Counted from the stretch's first letter, positions 1 through 9,057 are shown. The stretch: DNA of 64,000 nucleotides from Profundibacterium mesophilum KAUST100406-0324 (GCF_009835145.1 NZ_APKE01000010.1:1-64000), one strand, 5' to 3'. A program made the numbers and translations. Notes: generated from the sequence alone by a model not told the origin.

Positions 1-78
1 AAGCCGCCTCGACGACCTGCTGCCGTGGAACTTCAAGCCGTCAAGCTGAACCGCTGGTGCTGTTCAGCTAACGCTTAC
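1..78 (+). mobile_element. Right end of an IS66-family insertion sequence (partial)
   Basis: Positions 2-49 encode the last 15 residues of a transposase (ending LLPWNFKPSS), which resembles the C terminus of IS66 TnpC proteins. They are followed at 72-78 by CGCTTAC, which on the other strand reads GTAAGCG, the start typical of IS66 terminal inverted repeats. Sequence from 79 onward codes for a sensor kinase on the minus strand, so 78 is the likely element boundary. IS66 elements make 8-bp target duplications; the candidate copy here is 79-86, but the other end lies outside the window. The assignment rests on the short tail and the end sequence only. Confidence 0.75.
2..49 (+). CDS. IS66-type transposase TnpC, C-terminal tail (partial)
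   Basis: The frame is open from the window edge to TGA at 47-49 and gives SRLDDLLPWNFKPSS. IS66 family transposases commonly end in an (I/L)(D/E)(D/E)LLPW tail, so this is read as the end of the transposase (DDE enzyme) that moves the element. Everything N-terminal is outside the window. Only about 29 bases separate the stop codon from the inferred element end, the compact layout expected of IS66. Confidence 0.7.
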   Translation, partial: SRLDDLLPWNFKPSS

Positions 79-1204
79 GCACGAACGGCTCGAACATCGC
101 GGCAAGGCGGTCCTCCGGAATGCCCGGCCCGTCATCCTCGACCTCGATGACGGCTTCCCCGCCCTCGGCCCTCAGGCATACCCGCGCCGCGCCGCCATAA
201 CGCAGCGCGTTGTCGACGAGGTTGCCGATGGCGCGGGAGAGCGCGACCGACCGGCCCCGAACGATCGGCTCGGCCTCGGTGACCAGCGCCGCGCCGCGCG
301 GCTCGCAGACCCTCCGCAGGAGGGCGGCCAGAGCGACCGAGCGGCGCGGCTCGCTATCGCCCTCGCCACGCGCGACGGCGATGAGGCCGTCGGCCATCAC
401 GGTCATCTCGTCCAGCGTCGCCAGGATCGGCGCGGCGTCACCGTCATCCAGCATCTCGGCGCGGATGCGCAGGCTCGTGATCGGGGTCCGCAGATCATGG
501 CCGAGAGCCGCGAGGGTGCGGGTGCGCTCGGCGTCGAAGCGGGCGATGCGGGCCTGCATGTCGTTGAAGGCCACGGCGGCCTCGCGCAGCTCGCGCGCGC
601 CGGTTTCGGGCAACCGTGCCGCGCGGTCGCCGCGCCCGGCGGCCCGTGCGGCGCGCGCAAGATCGGCGAGAGGACGGGTGAGACGGCGCAGGAACAGCAG
701 GCCGACGCCAAGAACCGCCGCCAGCGACAGGCCCATCACGAGCAGGAGCGACTGGGCGCCGGTGCTTGCGGGTGGGGGGCGCATTCCGCGCATCTCGGCC
801 AGGAGCCAGGCGGGCGGATCCATCACCTCGACCGCCAGCGTGGCAGGCGCGCGCCCCGCGCCGCGAACCAGCCTGACCTCGCGTTGCGCCGCGTCCGACA
901 GGGTGGCGGAGAGATCCGCGAGGCGGCCGCTACCGGGCGGCGGCGGGGCGGATGCGAGCACGGGCCGCGCGCCGCGCCCTGCCGAGGAGGCCAGAAGGCG
1001 GCGCCGTTCGGCGGGCGCCGTGCCGTCGAGCAGGGGGGCCAATGCCAGTATCCGCTCGATCTGGCGGCGCTCCACCGCCTCGCGTCCCAGCCGGTCGCGC
1101 TCCCATGCCAGAACGCCCGCCGCCACGAGCGTCGCGGCCAGGAGCGCCGCCGTCAGCAGCACGGCGAAGCGGGCCGCGAGGCCGGCGGGCAGAAGGCGCC
1201 TCAT
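68..1204 (-). pseudogene. OmpR-type sensor histidine kinase truncated by IS66 insertion
   Basis: This inner-membrane histidine kinase is the partner of the response regulator at 1201-1920; the start at 1204 overlaps that stop as ATGA. Visible order over 378 residues: membrane helix 9-33, periplasmic stretch, helix 152-172, HAMP 173-222, H-box with phospho-His at 236 in LGHDLRTP, N-box around 328-332 (NLVDN), and G1 box DDGPG at 357-361. The protein then stops right after FEPFVRKR. The last two and a half codons and the stop lie inside the IS66 end (GTAAGCG at 78-72). The G2 box and the rest of the ATP-binding domain are missing, so the product is almost certainly unable to bind ATP or autophosphorylate. 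Confidence 0.85.
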
Positions 1205-1920
1205 GGGTCGTCCTCCACCTCGGCGGCCAGCGCGTAACCGCCGCCCCATTCGGTGACGAGCAGGCGCGGCCTGGACGGGTCGTTCTCGAGCTTGCGGCGC
1301 AGACGGGCGATGGTGTTGTCGATGGCGCGGTCGTAGGGCTTGGCCTCGCGGCCCTGGAGCCGTTCGAGAAGGGCTTCGCGGCTCAGCACGGCGCGCGGGC
1401 GATCGAGGAACTCCGCAAGGAGCCGCGCCTCCCCCGATGTCAGCCGCGCATGGCGCCCGTCGCCATGGACCACCTCGCGCGCCGCCGGATCGAAGCGCCA
1501 GCCGGCGAAGTGCCGCGCGGCGGTCGTCACCTGCGAGGGCGGTGCGGGGCGCCGCCGCAAGACCGCGCGGATGCGGGCGAGCAATTCGCGCGGGGCGAAG
1601 GGTTTCACCACGTAGTCATCGGCGCCGAGCTCGAGGCCGACGACGCGATCGGTCTCCTCGGCCATCGCGGTCAGCAGGATCACCGGCGGGCCGCCCTTCG
1701 CCGCGATGTCGCGGCAGAGCGACAGCCCGTCCTCGCCCGGCATCATGACATCGAGCAGCACGAGATCCGCGCCGCTCTCGCCGAGCACGCGGCGCGCCTC
1801 GACCGCGTTCGCGGCCAGCCGCGTGCGCAAGCCCTGCCGGCGCAGATATTGCGCCAGCGGCTCGCGGATGTCGCGGGCGTCATCGACCACGAGGATCAGG
1901 GGGGCGGCGGTCTCGTTCAT
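1201..1920 (-). CDS. OmpR/PhoB-family response regulator
   Basis: This cytoplasmic DNA-binding response regulator has 239 residues. The receiver domain has the acidic pair VVDD near 13-14, phosphoacceptor Asp57 in LLDVMMPG, and Lys107 in DDYVVKPF. A winged-helix DNA-binding domain fills roughly residues 145-235. The ATG at 1920 is preferred over the in-frame GTG at 1926 because GGAG lies about six bases upstream of the ATG. It is followed by the truncated kinase in an ATGA overlap, so the pair is one operon. With its kinase broken it may be unphosphorylated, phosphorylated by another kinase or small donors, or silent. It is divergent from an EF-hand gene that may be its target (inference from position). 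Confidence 0.9.
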   Translation of the reverse strand: MNETAAPLILVVDDARDIREPLAQYLRRQGLRTRLAANAVEARRVLGESGADLVLLDVMMPGEDGLSLCRDIAAKGGPPVILLTAMAEETDRVVGLELGADDYVVKPFAPRELLARIRAVLRRRPAPPSQVTTAARHFAGWRFDPAAREVVHGDGRHARLTSGEARLLAEFLDRPRAVLSREALLERLQGREAKPYDRAIDNTIARLRRKLENDPSRPRLLVTEWGGGYALAAEVEDDP

Positions 1921-2140
1921 CGGCACTCCATGAGGTCAGGCACTTGTCTAACGGCCTTTCACCGCCCCGCAAACCGCGTCCCGGAGAGGCGTTTGTCGCA
2001 GGATGTAACGAGACGCCGGAGCCGCGACAGTCCGCGACAAGGCCTTTCTCGCCGGGGGGATGCACGTCGTGCCATGACTTCCTTCATCGAAGCCATGGGG
2101 CGCCGCACGGAACGTCCCGGGAAACCTGAAAGGATACGAC
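1921..2140. promoter_or_regulatory. Divergent intergenic region with inverted repeat
   Basis: This 220-base region lies between the response regulator (minus) and the EF-hand gene (plus) and must hold both promoters. TTGTCGC at 1993-1999 is matched by its inverted copy GCGACAA at 2034-2040, with a related GCGACAG at 2024-2030. These could be binding sites for the adjacent OmpR-type regulator, but no consensus promoter is clear to me. The EF-hand gene has a ribosome binding site AAAGGA about eight bases before its ATG. Confidence 0.3.
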
Positions 2141-2722
2141 ATGACCACTCGAACCCAATTCGGCATCGTTGCCGCGATCATCGCCGCGGGCGCGGCCTCG
2201 CTCGCCATCGCCCAGGATGCCCCCACCACGGCCGCACCGGCCGACGAGACCCGTCCCGCCCAGTCGGCGGACGCCCGGAGCGAGGAGGGCCGCCACGGCG
2301 CCAAGGCCGCGTCGCGGGGCGAGCGCGGCCACGCGAAGCGGCATGGCGGCCGGCATTGCGGGCGCGGCGCGATGCTCGGCGGCTTCGGCCCGGCGGGCGG
2401 ACAGGCCCTCTTCGCGGCCGTCGATGGCGATGATGATGGCCGCGTGACGCAGGCGGAGATCGACGCCTATCTCCAGGATCGGCTCGCCGCGGCGGATGCC
2501 GACGGAAACGGGGCGGTCGGGATCGAGGAGTTCGCCCCGGTCTTCTTCGAACAGACGCGCCCCCGCATGGTCGATGCCTTCCAGCGGCTCGACGCGGATG
2601 GATCGGGCGATGTCACGAGCGCCGAGCTGAACGCGCGTTTCGGCGGCATCGTCGAGCGCATGGACCGCGACGACGACGGCGCTCTCACCATGCAGGACGG
2701 ACGCCGCGGCGGCCGCGACTGA
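2141..2722 (+). CDS. Secreted four-EF-hand calcium-binding protein
   Basis: This 193-residue protein begins with a signal peptide (about residues 1-25, ending LAIAQ), followed by a low-complexity His/Arg/Gly-rich stretch to about residue 85. Four EF-hand loops come next: 95-106 (DGDDDGRVTQAE), 119-130 (DADGNGAVGIEE), 151-162 (DADGSGDVTSAE) and 175-186 (DRDDDGALTMQD). All four keep Asp at position 1 and Gly at position 6, so calcium binding in the periplasm or outside the cell is likely. It is divergently transcribed from the OmpR-type regulator, an arrangement that suggests regulation by that system. No enzymatic domain is seen. Confidence 0.85.
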   Translation: MTTRTQFGIVAAIIAAGAASLAIAQDAPTTAAPADETRPAQSADARSEEGRHGAKAASRGERGHAKRHGGRHCGRGAMLGGFGPAGGQALFAAVDGDDDGRVTQAEIDAYLQDRLAAADADGNGAVGIEEFAPVFFEQTRPRMVDAFQRLDADGSGDVTSAELNARFGGIVERMDRDDDGALTMQDGRRGGRD

Positions 2723-2807
2723 CCCAACGCGCATGGCCGGGCCCCTCGTCCGGCCATGCCACTTCCTTGGCCTTGCCTGGACGCAGTCATATGGGGCGCG
2801 GCGGCGC

Positions 2808-3686
2808 TCACCGGCCGCGCCCATAGTAGAGACCGACGACATGCTCGGCCTCGGCAAAGAAGAGCCAGCGTGACACCGCCGCCCCGAAGATATGGCACAG
2901 CACTGCCACCGCGGCGATGGCATGATCGACGGATGGCAGCAGGAGCAGGACCGCCGGCGCCGCGTAGCCGAAGACCGCCGCGATCACCCGCAGCTTGGCC
3001 ACGTGCTTGCGCGCGATCACGAAGACCATCTCCCGCGTCAGGTAGTTCTGTCCCGTATGCGGCGCCTCCCAGAGGCGGATGCCATCCGGAACGCCGAGCC
3101 CGGTCGCGCGGGTGATGCTGGTGCCGCTGCGCGCGAAAAGCCGATCACCCAGCCACCATGCCGCAAGCTGCCCCGCTCCGAGCGCGATGAGCAGGATGCC
3201 CGCGAGCACCGTCTTGCCCGCAAGAAGGCTCCCCCCCGCCAGCGCATGGCCGATGAACAGCGCCGGGGTCGACCAGTGATGCCAGCGCGGAACGGTGCGC
3301 AGCTGGGCATAGATCATCGCCGTCGCCCCGACGGTCCCCAGCGCCAGGAGCGCCCCGAGCCAGCCAAGCGGCGCGATGCGCCATCCCGCGAAGGTGATGA
3401 GCCCGGCATGGAGGGCGAAGACCGCCATCGCGGCGCTCGCCAGCCACGCCTCGCGGCTGAGCCAGGAGCTGCGCCATTGGCTGAAGGCCTTCAGGGCCCT
3501 TTCGGGATGACCGAGATGGAAGGCGGAGGCCAGCAGCGCCGAGCCCGACAGCCCGAGCCCGAGCCCCCAGAAGACCGTGCCGACCAGTCCCTCCGGGGCG
3601 GCAATCCCGAGGCCCAGCATCGCCAGCAGGCCGAAGCCGAGGCCCGAAAGGAGCGAGAAGGCGATGAGCGATGGCGCCGGATGCAT
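2808..3686 (-). CDS. soeC: DmsC-type membrane anchor subunit, probable SoeC
   Basis: This 292-residue integral membrane protein has about eight hydrophobic helices and matches the DmsC/SoeC anchor family in length and organisation. It would anchor the iron-sulfur and molybdenum subunits encoded upstream to the cytoplasmic membrane and pass electrons to quinone. Its start at 3686 overlaps the soeB stop by one base (TGATG), so it is translationally coupled as the last gene of the tpa-soeABC unit. The family call is firm. The sulfite-specific name comes from the neighbouring taurine aminotransferase and the subunit composition, so a dimethylsulfoxide or polysulfide reductase anchor is the alternative. 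Confidence 0.75.
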   Translation of the reverse strand: MHPAPSLIAFSLLSGLGFGLLAMLGLGIAAPEGLVGTVFWGLGLGLSGSALLASAFHLGHPERALKAFSQWRSSWLSREAWLASAAMAVFALHAGLITFAGWRIAPLGWLGALLALGTVGATAMIYAQLRTVPRWHHWSTPALFIGHALAGGSLLAGKTVLAGILLIALGAGQLAAWWLGDRLFARSGTSITRATGLGVPDGIRLWEAPHTGQNYLTREMVFVIARKHVAKLRVIAAVFGYAAPAVLLLLPSVDHAIAAVAVLCHIFGAAVSRWLFFAEAEHVVGLYYGRGR

Positions 3687-4426
3687 CAGATCCGCTCCAG
3701 CGTCCGGTCGAGCCAGGCCATGAACCCGCGCGGCTCCTCGGCCACGGGCTCGAGAAAGGGGGCAAGGATGTCGATCTCGGCATCGCGGGGCCGCGGCGGG
3801 AGATACTTGTTGACCGGCCCCGTCTCCTGGTCCGGCATCAGGTCATAGCCGCCGCGCTCGGCGACGAGCTGCGAGACCGCGCTGTCGGGATCGCCCAGAT
3901 CACCGAAATGCCGCGCCCCCGCCGGGCAGGTCCGCACGCAGGCGGGAACCCGGTCCACCTCCGGCAGGGTCTCGTTGTAGATGCGATCGACGCAGAGCGT
4001 GCACTTCTTCATCACCTTCTCGACCGGGTCCATCTCCCGCGCGCCATAGGGACAGGCCCAGGCGCAAAGACCGCATCCGATGCAGTCGGTCTCGTTGACC
4101 AGGACGATGCCATCCTCGACACGCTTGTAGCTCGCCCCGGTCGGGCAAACGGTCACGCAGGGCGCCGTCTCGCAATGAAGGCAGGATTTGGGGAAATGCA
4201 CGATCTGCGCCGGCCCCGTCTCCGGCGTCAGCTCGAAGGAATGCACCCGGTTCAGGAAGGCACCCTCGGGCGCCTTGCCATAGGCATCCGCATCCGCCAG
4301 CGGTCCGGCATCGCCTTGCGTGTTCCAGCCCTTGCAGGCGATCACGCAGGCATGACAGCCCACGCAGGTATCGAGATCGATGACCAGCCCAAGCTTCACC
4401 TGCAAGGCGGGCGGTAGATCGGTCAT
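3686..4426 (-). CDS. soeB: Four-cluster 4Fe-4S ferredoxin subunit, probable SoeB
   Basis: This 246-residue electron-transfer subunit is of the DmsB/NrfC/SoeB type. Four cysteine groups are visible: CVGCHACVIACK near residue 22, CLHCETAPCVTVCP, CIGCGLCAWACPYG, and CTLC with VPACVRTCPAGA. Together these supply ligands for four [4Fe-4S] clusters. No signal peptide is present, which agrees with the cytoplasmic location described for SoeAB. It lies between soeA (79 bases upstream) and soeC (one-base overlap). It would carry electrons between the molybdenum subunit and the quinone-linked membrane anchor. Confidence 0.8.
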   Translation of the reverse strand: MTDLPPALQVKLGLVIDLDTCVGCHACVIACKGWNTQGDAGPLADADAYGKAPEGAFLNRVHSFELTPETGPAQIVHFPKSCLHCETAPCVTVCPTGASYKRVEDGIVLVNETDCIGCGLCAWACPYGAREMDPVEKVMKKCTLCVDRIYNETLPEVDRVPACVRTCPAGARHFGDLGDPDSAVSQLVAERGGYDLMPDQETGPVNKYLPPRPRDAEIDILAPFLEPVAEEPRGFMAWLDRTLERI

Positions 4427-4505
4427 ATGTCACTGTCCTCCTTCATCTTCGTGAAAATACCTCCGCCGGAGGCGGCCGATGGCCGGGCGCGCGCGCCGCG
4501 CCGGC

Positions 4506-7361
4506 TCACCGCGTCACCTTCTGGGCAACGTCCCGCGGGCCGCGCCCCACCGGCGATGCCTGCGCCTGGTGGGCGGGCTGGCTGACCCGGGGCGCGGCCA
4601 CCTTCTCGATGCGCACCCTGAGGTCGAACCAGGCGGCCTGCCCGGTGATCGGATCGCTGTTGGCCCAGCGCAGACCGTCCCCGCGCGGCGGCAGCAGCTC
4701 GTGGATGAGATGGTTGAGAAGGAAGCCTTGCGTCGCCTCCGGCGCCTCCCGATGCAGCGCCCAGGCGCCCCGCCGCTTGCCGATCGCGTTCCAGGTCCAC
4801 ACCGTATCGCGGTTCAGCGCGGCCATATGCGCGACGGGCACCGTGATCTGCGAATGGGGGCTGCTGACGCGCGCCCAGTCACCTTCCGCGAAACCGCCCT
4901 CCTGCCAGAGCGCGGTCGGCAAATAGAGCGGATTGACCCCGTGTATCTGCCGCAGCCAGGCGTTCTGGCTGCCCCAGCTGTGATACATCGCCATCGGCCT
5001 CTGGCTCAGGGCATGCAGCGGATAGGCATCGGGCGCGCGCTGGTCATCTCCGAGCGGAGGATACCAGATCGGCAATGGCGAGAACGTCTCCCTGATCCGC
5101 GCACGCAGATGCTCGGGCGGCTGCCGGCGCCCGTGACCTTCGGCGGCGAGCTGGAAGCGGCGCAGCGGCTCGCACCAGAGCGAGAAGATGTAGGGTTGCG
5201 GCCCATCTATCAGCCCCGTGCGCACGGCCCAGTCTTGGTAAGCCATGTTCCACGGCTTGAAGAACCGCGCATCCGGCGCGATTTCGCCGCGCCAGAAGCC
5301 CCCGTTGGCAATGTAGCTGTCGATCTGTGCCGCGTTCGGCCCGCCGCGGCCATGTGCGACGCCGCTCTCGCCCATCCGCCAGCCCGCAAGGGGGCCGATG
5401 CCCGGACGCCGCTCGTGGTTCTGGATGTAATCGGCGTAATTGGCGTAACGGGCGCTGCCATCGGCTTCGGTGAAGCCCGGCAGCGACAGCTGCGCGCCCA
5501 GATCGCACAGCACGTCCTGGAAAGGGCGCACGCCGGCCGCGCCGGGCCGTTCGGGCTCCACGACCGGCCAGCGGATCGCATCGGCCGCCGCATCCGCATC
5601 CGAGATCGGCCGGTCGAGCAGCGAGATGCAGTCATGCCGCTCGAGGTAGGTCGTATCGGGCAGGACGAGATCGGCGAAGGCGACCATCTCGGAGGAATAG
5701 GCGTCGGCGCAGATGATCCTCGGGATCACGTATTCCCCGTCCGCATCCGTATCGGTGAGCATCTGCATGACCTGCGTCGTGTTCATCGACGAGTTCCAGG
5801 CCATGTTCGCCATGTAGAGAAAGAGCGTGTCGATCCTGTAGGGGTCGCCGGCATGGGCATTGGAGATGACCATGTGCATCATGCCATGCGCGCTGAGCGG
5901 TGCCTCCCAGCTGAAGGCCTTGTCGATCCGGGCAGGCGTGTCCTCGTCGGTCAGGCACAGATCGTCCGGCCCCTGCGGGTAGCCCAGATGCGGCCCGCCG
6001 AGCGGCTGACCCGGCGCGCTGCGCGCATGGGGCAGGGGGTGCGCCGTCGCCGGCTTGGGGTAGGGCGGACGGAAGCGCGTGCCGCCGGGAACCTCGACGC
6101 TGCCCAGCAGGATCTGCAGCAGGTGCAGCGCCCGGCAGGTCTGGAACCCGTTGGAATGGGCCGAGACGCCGCGCATCGCGTGAAAGCTGACGGGCCGCCC
6201 GACCATCCGCTCGTGCCGGACGCCGCGAAAATCGGTCCAGGGCTGCTCGATCACGACCGGCTCGTCAAAGGCGGCGCGCGCGATCTCGGCGGCGAGGCGA
6301 TGGATGCGATTGGCGTCCAGCCCGGTTCGCCCCGCCACCCGCTCGGGGGCGTAGTCGTTCGACAGGTACATCTCGGCGATATGCTGGAAGACGCTGCGAT
6401 GGGTGACGCCGGCGCGGCGCAGCTTGCCGCGCAGGTCGGGTTCCACCCCTTCCGCGTCGAAGTCGGCGGGCCTGCCGGTGCGCCGGTCGATGACCATCTG
6501 CCGGCCGCTCTCGCCGCGCAGGAGCAGCCCGAATTGCGGCGACCTGGGGTCGGCGTCGACGAGAACCGGCGCGTTGGTGAAACGCGCGAGGTAGTCGAGA
6601 TCGATCTTGCCGGCCTTCAGCAGGCAATGCACGAGCGACAGGACCAGCAGGCCGTCGCTTCCGGGCGTGATGCCCACCCATTCATCGGCAACTGCGTTGT
6701 AGCCGGTGCGGATCGGATTGACCCCGATCACCTTCGCGCCGCGCGCCTTGAGCGTGGCGATGCCTGCCTTCATCGGGTTGCTGTCATGATCCTCCGCCAC
6801 GCCGAAGAGCAGGAAGAGGCGGGTGCGCTCCCAGTCGGGCTGTCCGAATTCCCAGAAGGAGCCGCCCATCGTGTAGATACCGGCCGCCGCCATGTTCACC
6901 GAGCAGAAACCGCCATGCGCGGCATAGTTCGGGGTGCCGAAGGCCTGCGCCCAGAGGCCGGTAAAGCTCTGGCTCTGGTCGCGCCCGGTGAAGAAGGCGA
7001 GCTTTTCGGGCGCGGTCTCGCGCAAGGGGCGCAGCCAGCCTTCGGCGATCTCCATCGCCTCGTCCCAGGAAATCTCCTCGAACTGGCCGGAGCCGCGCGG
7101 GCCGGTGCGCCTGAGCGGTGCGCGCAGACGCGCCGGCGACAGATGCTGCATGATCCCCGCCGCGCCCTTGGCACAAAGCACGCCGTGATTGACCGGGTGA
7201 TCGCGGTTGCCCTCGATATAGGCCACGTGCTTCTTGCCGTCGGCGCCCTTCTTCAGGTGCACATCGATCCCGCAGCGGCATGCGCACATGTAGCAGGTGG
7301 TCTTGCGGATCTCGTCGGAGATGCGCGGCGAGGTCTCGGTCCGCGGCTGCGAAGCGCTCAT
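4506..7361 (-). CDS. soeA: Molybdopterin oxidoreductase, probable sulfite dehydrogenase SoeA
   Basis: This 951-residue bis-MGD molybdoenzyme is the catalytic subunit of a quinone-linked complex. An N-terminal [4Fe-4S] site is formed by Cys23, Cys26, Cys30 and Cys63 (CYMCACRC ... GVLCAKG). Cys153 in HGGFCSVNMA is the likely molybdenum ligand. No twin-arginine signal is present, so it is cytoplasmic. The ATG at 7361 follows AAGGGA and removes a 49-residue upstream extension of low quality. Together with SoeB, SoeC and the adjacent taurine:pyruvate aminotransferase the best reading is sulfite oxidation to sulfate at the inner face of the membrane. A thiosulfate, polysulfide or DMSO reductase role cannot be excluded by sequence alone. 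Confidence 0.75.
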   Translation of the reverse strand: MSASQPRTETSPRISDEIRKTTCYMCACRCGIDVHLKKGADGKKHVAYIEGNRDHPVNHGVLCAKGAAGIMQHLSPARLRAPLRRTGPRGSGQFEEISWDEAMEIAEGWLRPLRETAPEKLAFFTGRDQSQSFTGLWAQAFGTPNYAAHGGFCSVNMAAAGIYTMGGSFWEFGQPDWERTRLFLLFGVAEDHDSNPMKAGIATLKARGAKVIGVNPIRTGYNAVADEWVGITPGSDGLLVLSLVHCLLKAGKIDLDYLARFTNAPVLVDADPRSPQFGLLLRGESGRQMVIDRRTGRPADFDAEGVEPDLRGKLRRAGVTHRSVFQHIAEMYLSNDYAPERVAGRTGLDANRIHRLAAEIARAAFDEPVVIEQPWTDFRGVRHERMVGRPVSFHAMRGVSAHSNGFQTCRALHLLQILLGSVEVPGGTRFRPPYPKPATAHPLPHARSAPGQPLGGPHLGYPQGPDDLCLTDEDTPARIDKAFSWEAPLSAHGMMHMVISNAHAGDPYRIDTLFLYMANMAWNSSMNTTQVMQMLTDTDADGEYVIPRIICADAYSSEMVAFADLVLPDTTYLERHDCISLLDRPISDADAAADAIRWPVVEPERPGAAGVRPFQDVLCDLGAQLSLPGFTEADGSARYANYADYIQNHERRPGIGPLAGWRMGESGVAHGRGGPNAAQIDSYIANGGFWRGEIAPDARFFKPWNMAYQDWAVRTGLIDGPQPYIFSLWCEPLRRFQLAAEGHGRRQPPEHLRARIRETFSPLPIWYPPLGDDQRAPDAYPLHALSQRPMAMYHSWGSQNAWLRQIHGVNPLYLPTALWQEGGFAEGDWARVSSPHSQITVPVAHMAALNRDTVWTWNAIGKRRGAWALHREAPEATQGFLLNHLIHELLPPRGDGLRWANSDPITGQAAWFDLRVRIEKVAAPRVSQPAHQAQASPVGRGPRDVAQKVTR

Positions 7362-7449
7362 CTGTCCCTTGTCCTCCGGTTGTCCGGGCCCGGGATGCGT
7401 CGGTCCCCGGCCGTGCGGCCCCTCAGAGCCGCACCCGCCCGTCCTTCGT

Positions 7450-8844
7450 CTAGCCGAAGACGCGGCCGAGTGCACCGTCCACGGCATCGGTGATGCGGTC
7501 GATGTCATCGGCCGTCGCGATCAGGGCCGGCGAGAAGCACAGCGTGTTGTTGTAGCCCGGCACCGAGCGGTTCGAGGCGCCGATGATCACGCCTTGCGCC
7601 ATGCAGTCGGCGACGACCGCCTGCACGCGCTTCTCGTCGGCGGGCGTGCGCGCATCGCGATCGCTGACCAGCTCGGCGCCGCAGAAGAGGCCCTTGCCGC
7701 GCACGTCGCCGATCACCGCATGACGCTCGGCGAGGGCGTGGAGATTGCCCATCAGCCGCGTGCCCATGCGGGAGGTGTTTTCAAGAAGGCCCTCCTCCTC
7801 GATGATCGCCATGTTCTCCAGCGCCGCGGCCGGGCCCGAAGTGCAGCCACCGAAGGTCGAGATGTCGCGGAAATGGCCCAGCGGATCGCTCTCGTCCTTG
7901 AACATCTCGAAGACCGCCTCGGTGGTCACGCAGCACGAGATCGCGGCATAGCCCGAGGCCACGCCCTTGGCCATGGTGACGAAATCGGGCTCGACCCCGT
8001 AATGCTGGTAGCCGAACCAGGTGCCGGTGCGCCCGATGCCGCAGACGACCTCGTCGATATGCAGCAGGATGTCGTATTTGCGGCAGATCTCCTGCACCCG
8101 CGGCCAGTAGCCCTCCGGCGGGGTGATGACGCCGCCGCCGGCCGTGACCGGCTCGAGGCAGAGCGCGCCCACCGTGTCGGGCCCTTCGCGCAGGATCACC
8201 GCCTCGATCGCATCGGCGGCGGCGCGCCCGTAATCGGCGCCGGACAGATCGCCGTGTCCCTGCTCGAAGGCGCGGTATTCGAGGCAATGGGGCACCTCGA
8301 CGAAATCGGGGGCGAAGGGGCCGTATTGGGCGTTGCGCTCCTTCTGCCCCCCGGCCGAGAGGCAGGCCAGCGTGGTGCCGTGATAGTCGCGGTCGCGGTA
8401 GAGGATCTTGGATTTGCGGCCGCCGTGATGCTTGTGCGCGATCTGGCGCACCATCTTGAAGGCCTTCTCGTTGGCCTCCGAGCCCGAATTGGCATAGTAG
8501 ACGCGGCTCAGCCCCGGCATCTTCGCGATCAATGCCTGTGCGAAATGGGCCCCCGGGATCGAGCCCGCCGAGCCTGCGAAATAGTTCAGCCGTACCAGCT
8601 GATCGCGCACCGCGTCGGCGATCCGTTCGCGCCCGTAGCCGACATTGACCGTCCAGACGCCGCCCGAGACGGCATCGAGATGCTCCTTGCCGGTGATGTC
8701 CCACAGCTTCATCCCGCGCCCCTCGACCATGATCCTGGGATCGGCGCTCTCGAAGGGCTTGTGCTGGACCATGTGGTGCCAGACATGGGCGCGGTCGGCC
8801 TCGATCGCGGCGCGGGGATCGTTGATCTGGAAGCTGGCGTTCAT
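7450..8844 (-). CDS. tpa: Taurine:pyruvate aminotransferase
   Basis: This 464-residue class III PLP aminotransferase would convert taurine and pyruvate to sulfoacetaldehyde and L-alanine. Visible features are SGSEA at 120-124 (phosphate binding), Asp264 in HIDEV (pyridine nitrogen contact) and Lys293 in MAKGVASG (Schiff base). Length and the N-terminal region match Tpa of alphaproteobacteria as I recall it. The start codon is ATG 8844. The gene heads a minus-strand unit with soeABC starting 88 bases downstream; sulfite released from sulfoacetaldehyde would be oxidised by that complex. The enzyme for the step between them (Xsc) is not in the window. Another omega-amino acid substrate is possible. 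Confidence 0.8.
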   Translation of the reverse strand: MNASFQINDPRAAIEADRAHVWHHMVQHKPFESADPRIMVEGRGMKLWDITGKEHLDAVSGGVWTVNVGYGRERIADAVRDQLVRLNYFAGSAGSIPGAHFAQALIAKMPGLSRVYYANSGSEANEKAFKMVRQIAHKHHGGRKSKILYRDRDYHGTTLACLSAGGQKERNAQYGPFAPDFVEVPHCLEYRAFEQGHGDLSGADYGRAAADAIEAVILREGPDTVGALCLEPVTAGGGVITPPEGYWPRVQEICRKYDILLHIDEVVCGIGRTGTWFGYQHYGVEPDFVTMAKGVASGYAAISCCVTTEAVFEMFKDESDPLGHFRDISTFGGCTSGPAAALENMAIIEEEGLLENTSRMGTRLMGNLHALAERHAVIGDVRGKGLFCGAELVSDRDARTPADEKRVQAVVADCMAQGVIIGASNRSVPGYNNTLCFSPALIATADDIDRITDAVDGALGRVFG

Positions 8845-9057
8845 CGGATGGGTCTCTTTGGTGGCAGGACGCTGGAGCGGGGGCTCGGCCCGGCTGACAG
8901 GCTGCGCCGCGCCGCGCCGCGCGTCAATGGGCGAGTTGCCGGCGTGCCGATCGCGCGGCTTAATTTGGCCATCCGCGCGCGCGATGCTGACGCGGCGGCG
9001 CGATGGGGGTAGATTTGCCGCATCCGCGCCCGCCGGGACATGCACAAGGAGAGAGCC

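Noticed and set aside
4479-7493. Plus-strand open frame of about 1000 codons
   Set aside because: It is the exact antisense of soeA in GC-rich DNA; composition is Arg/Gly/His-rich with no domain, and the minus-strand frame has all cofactor motifs.
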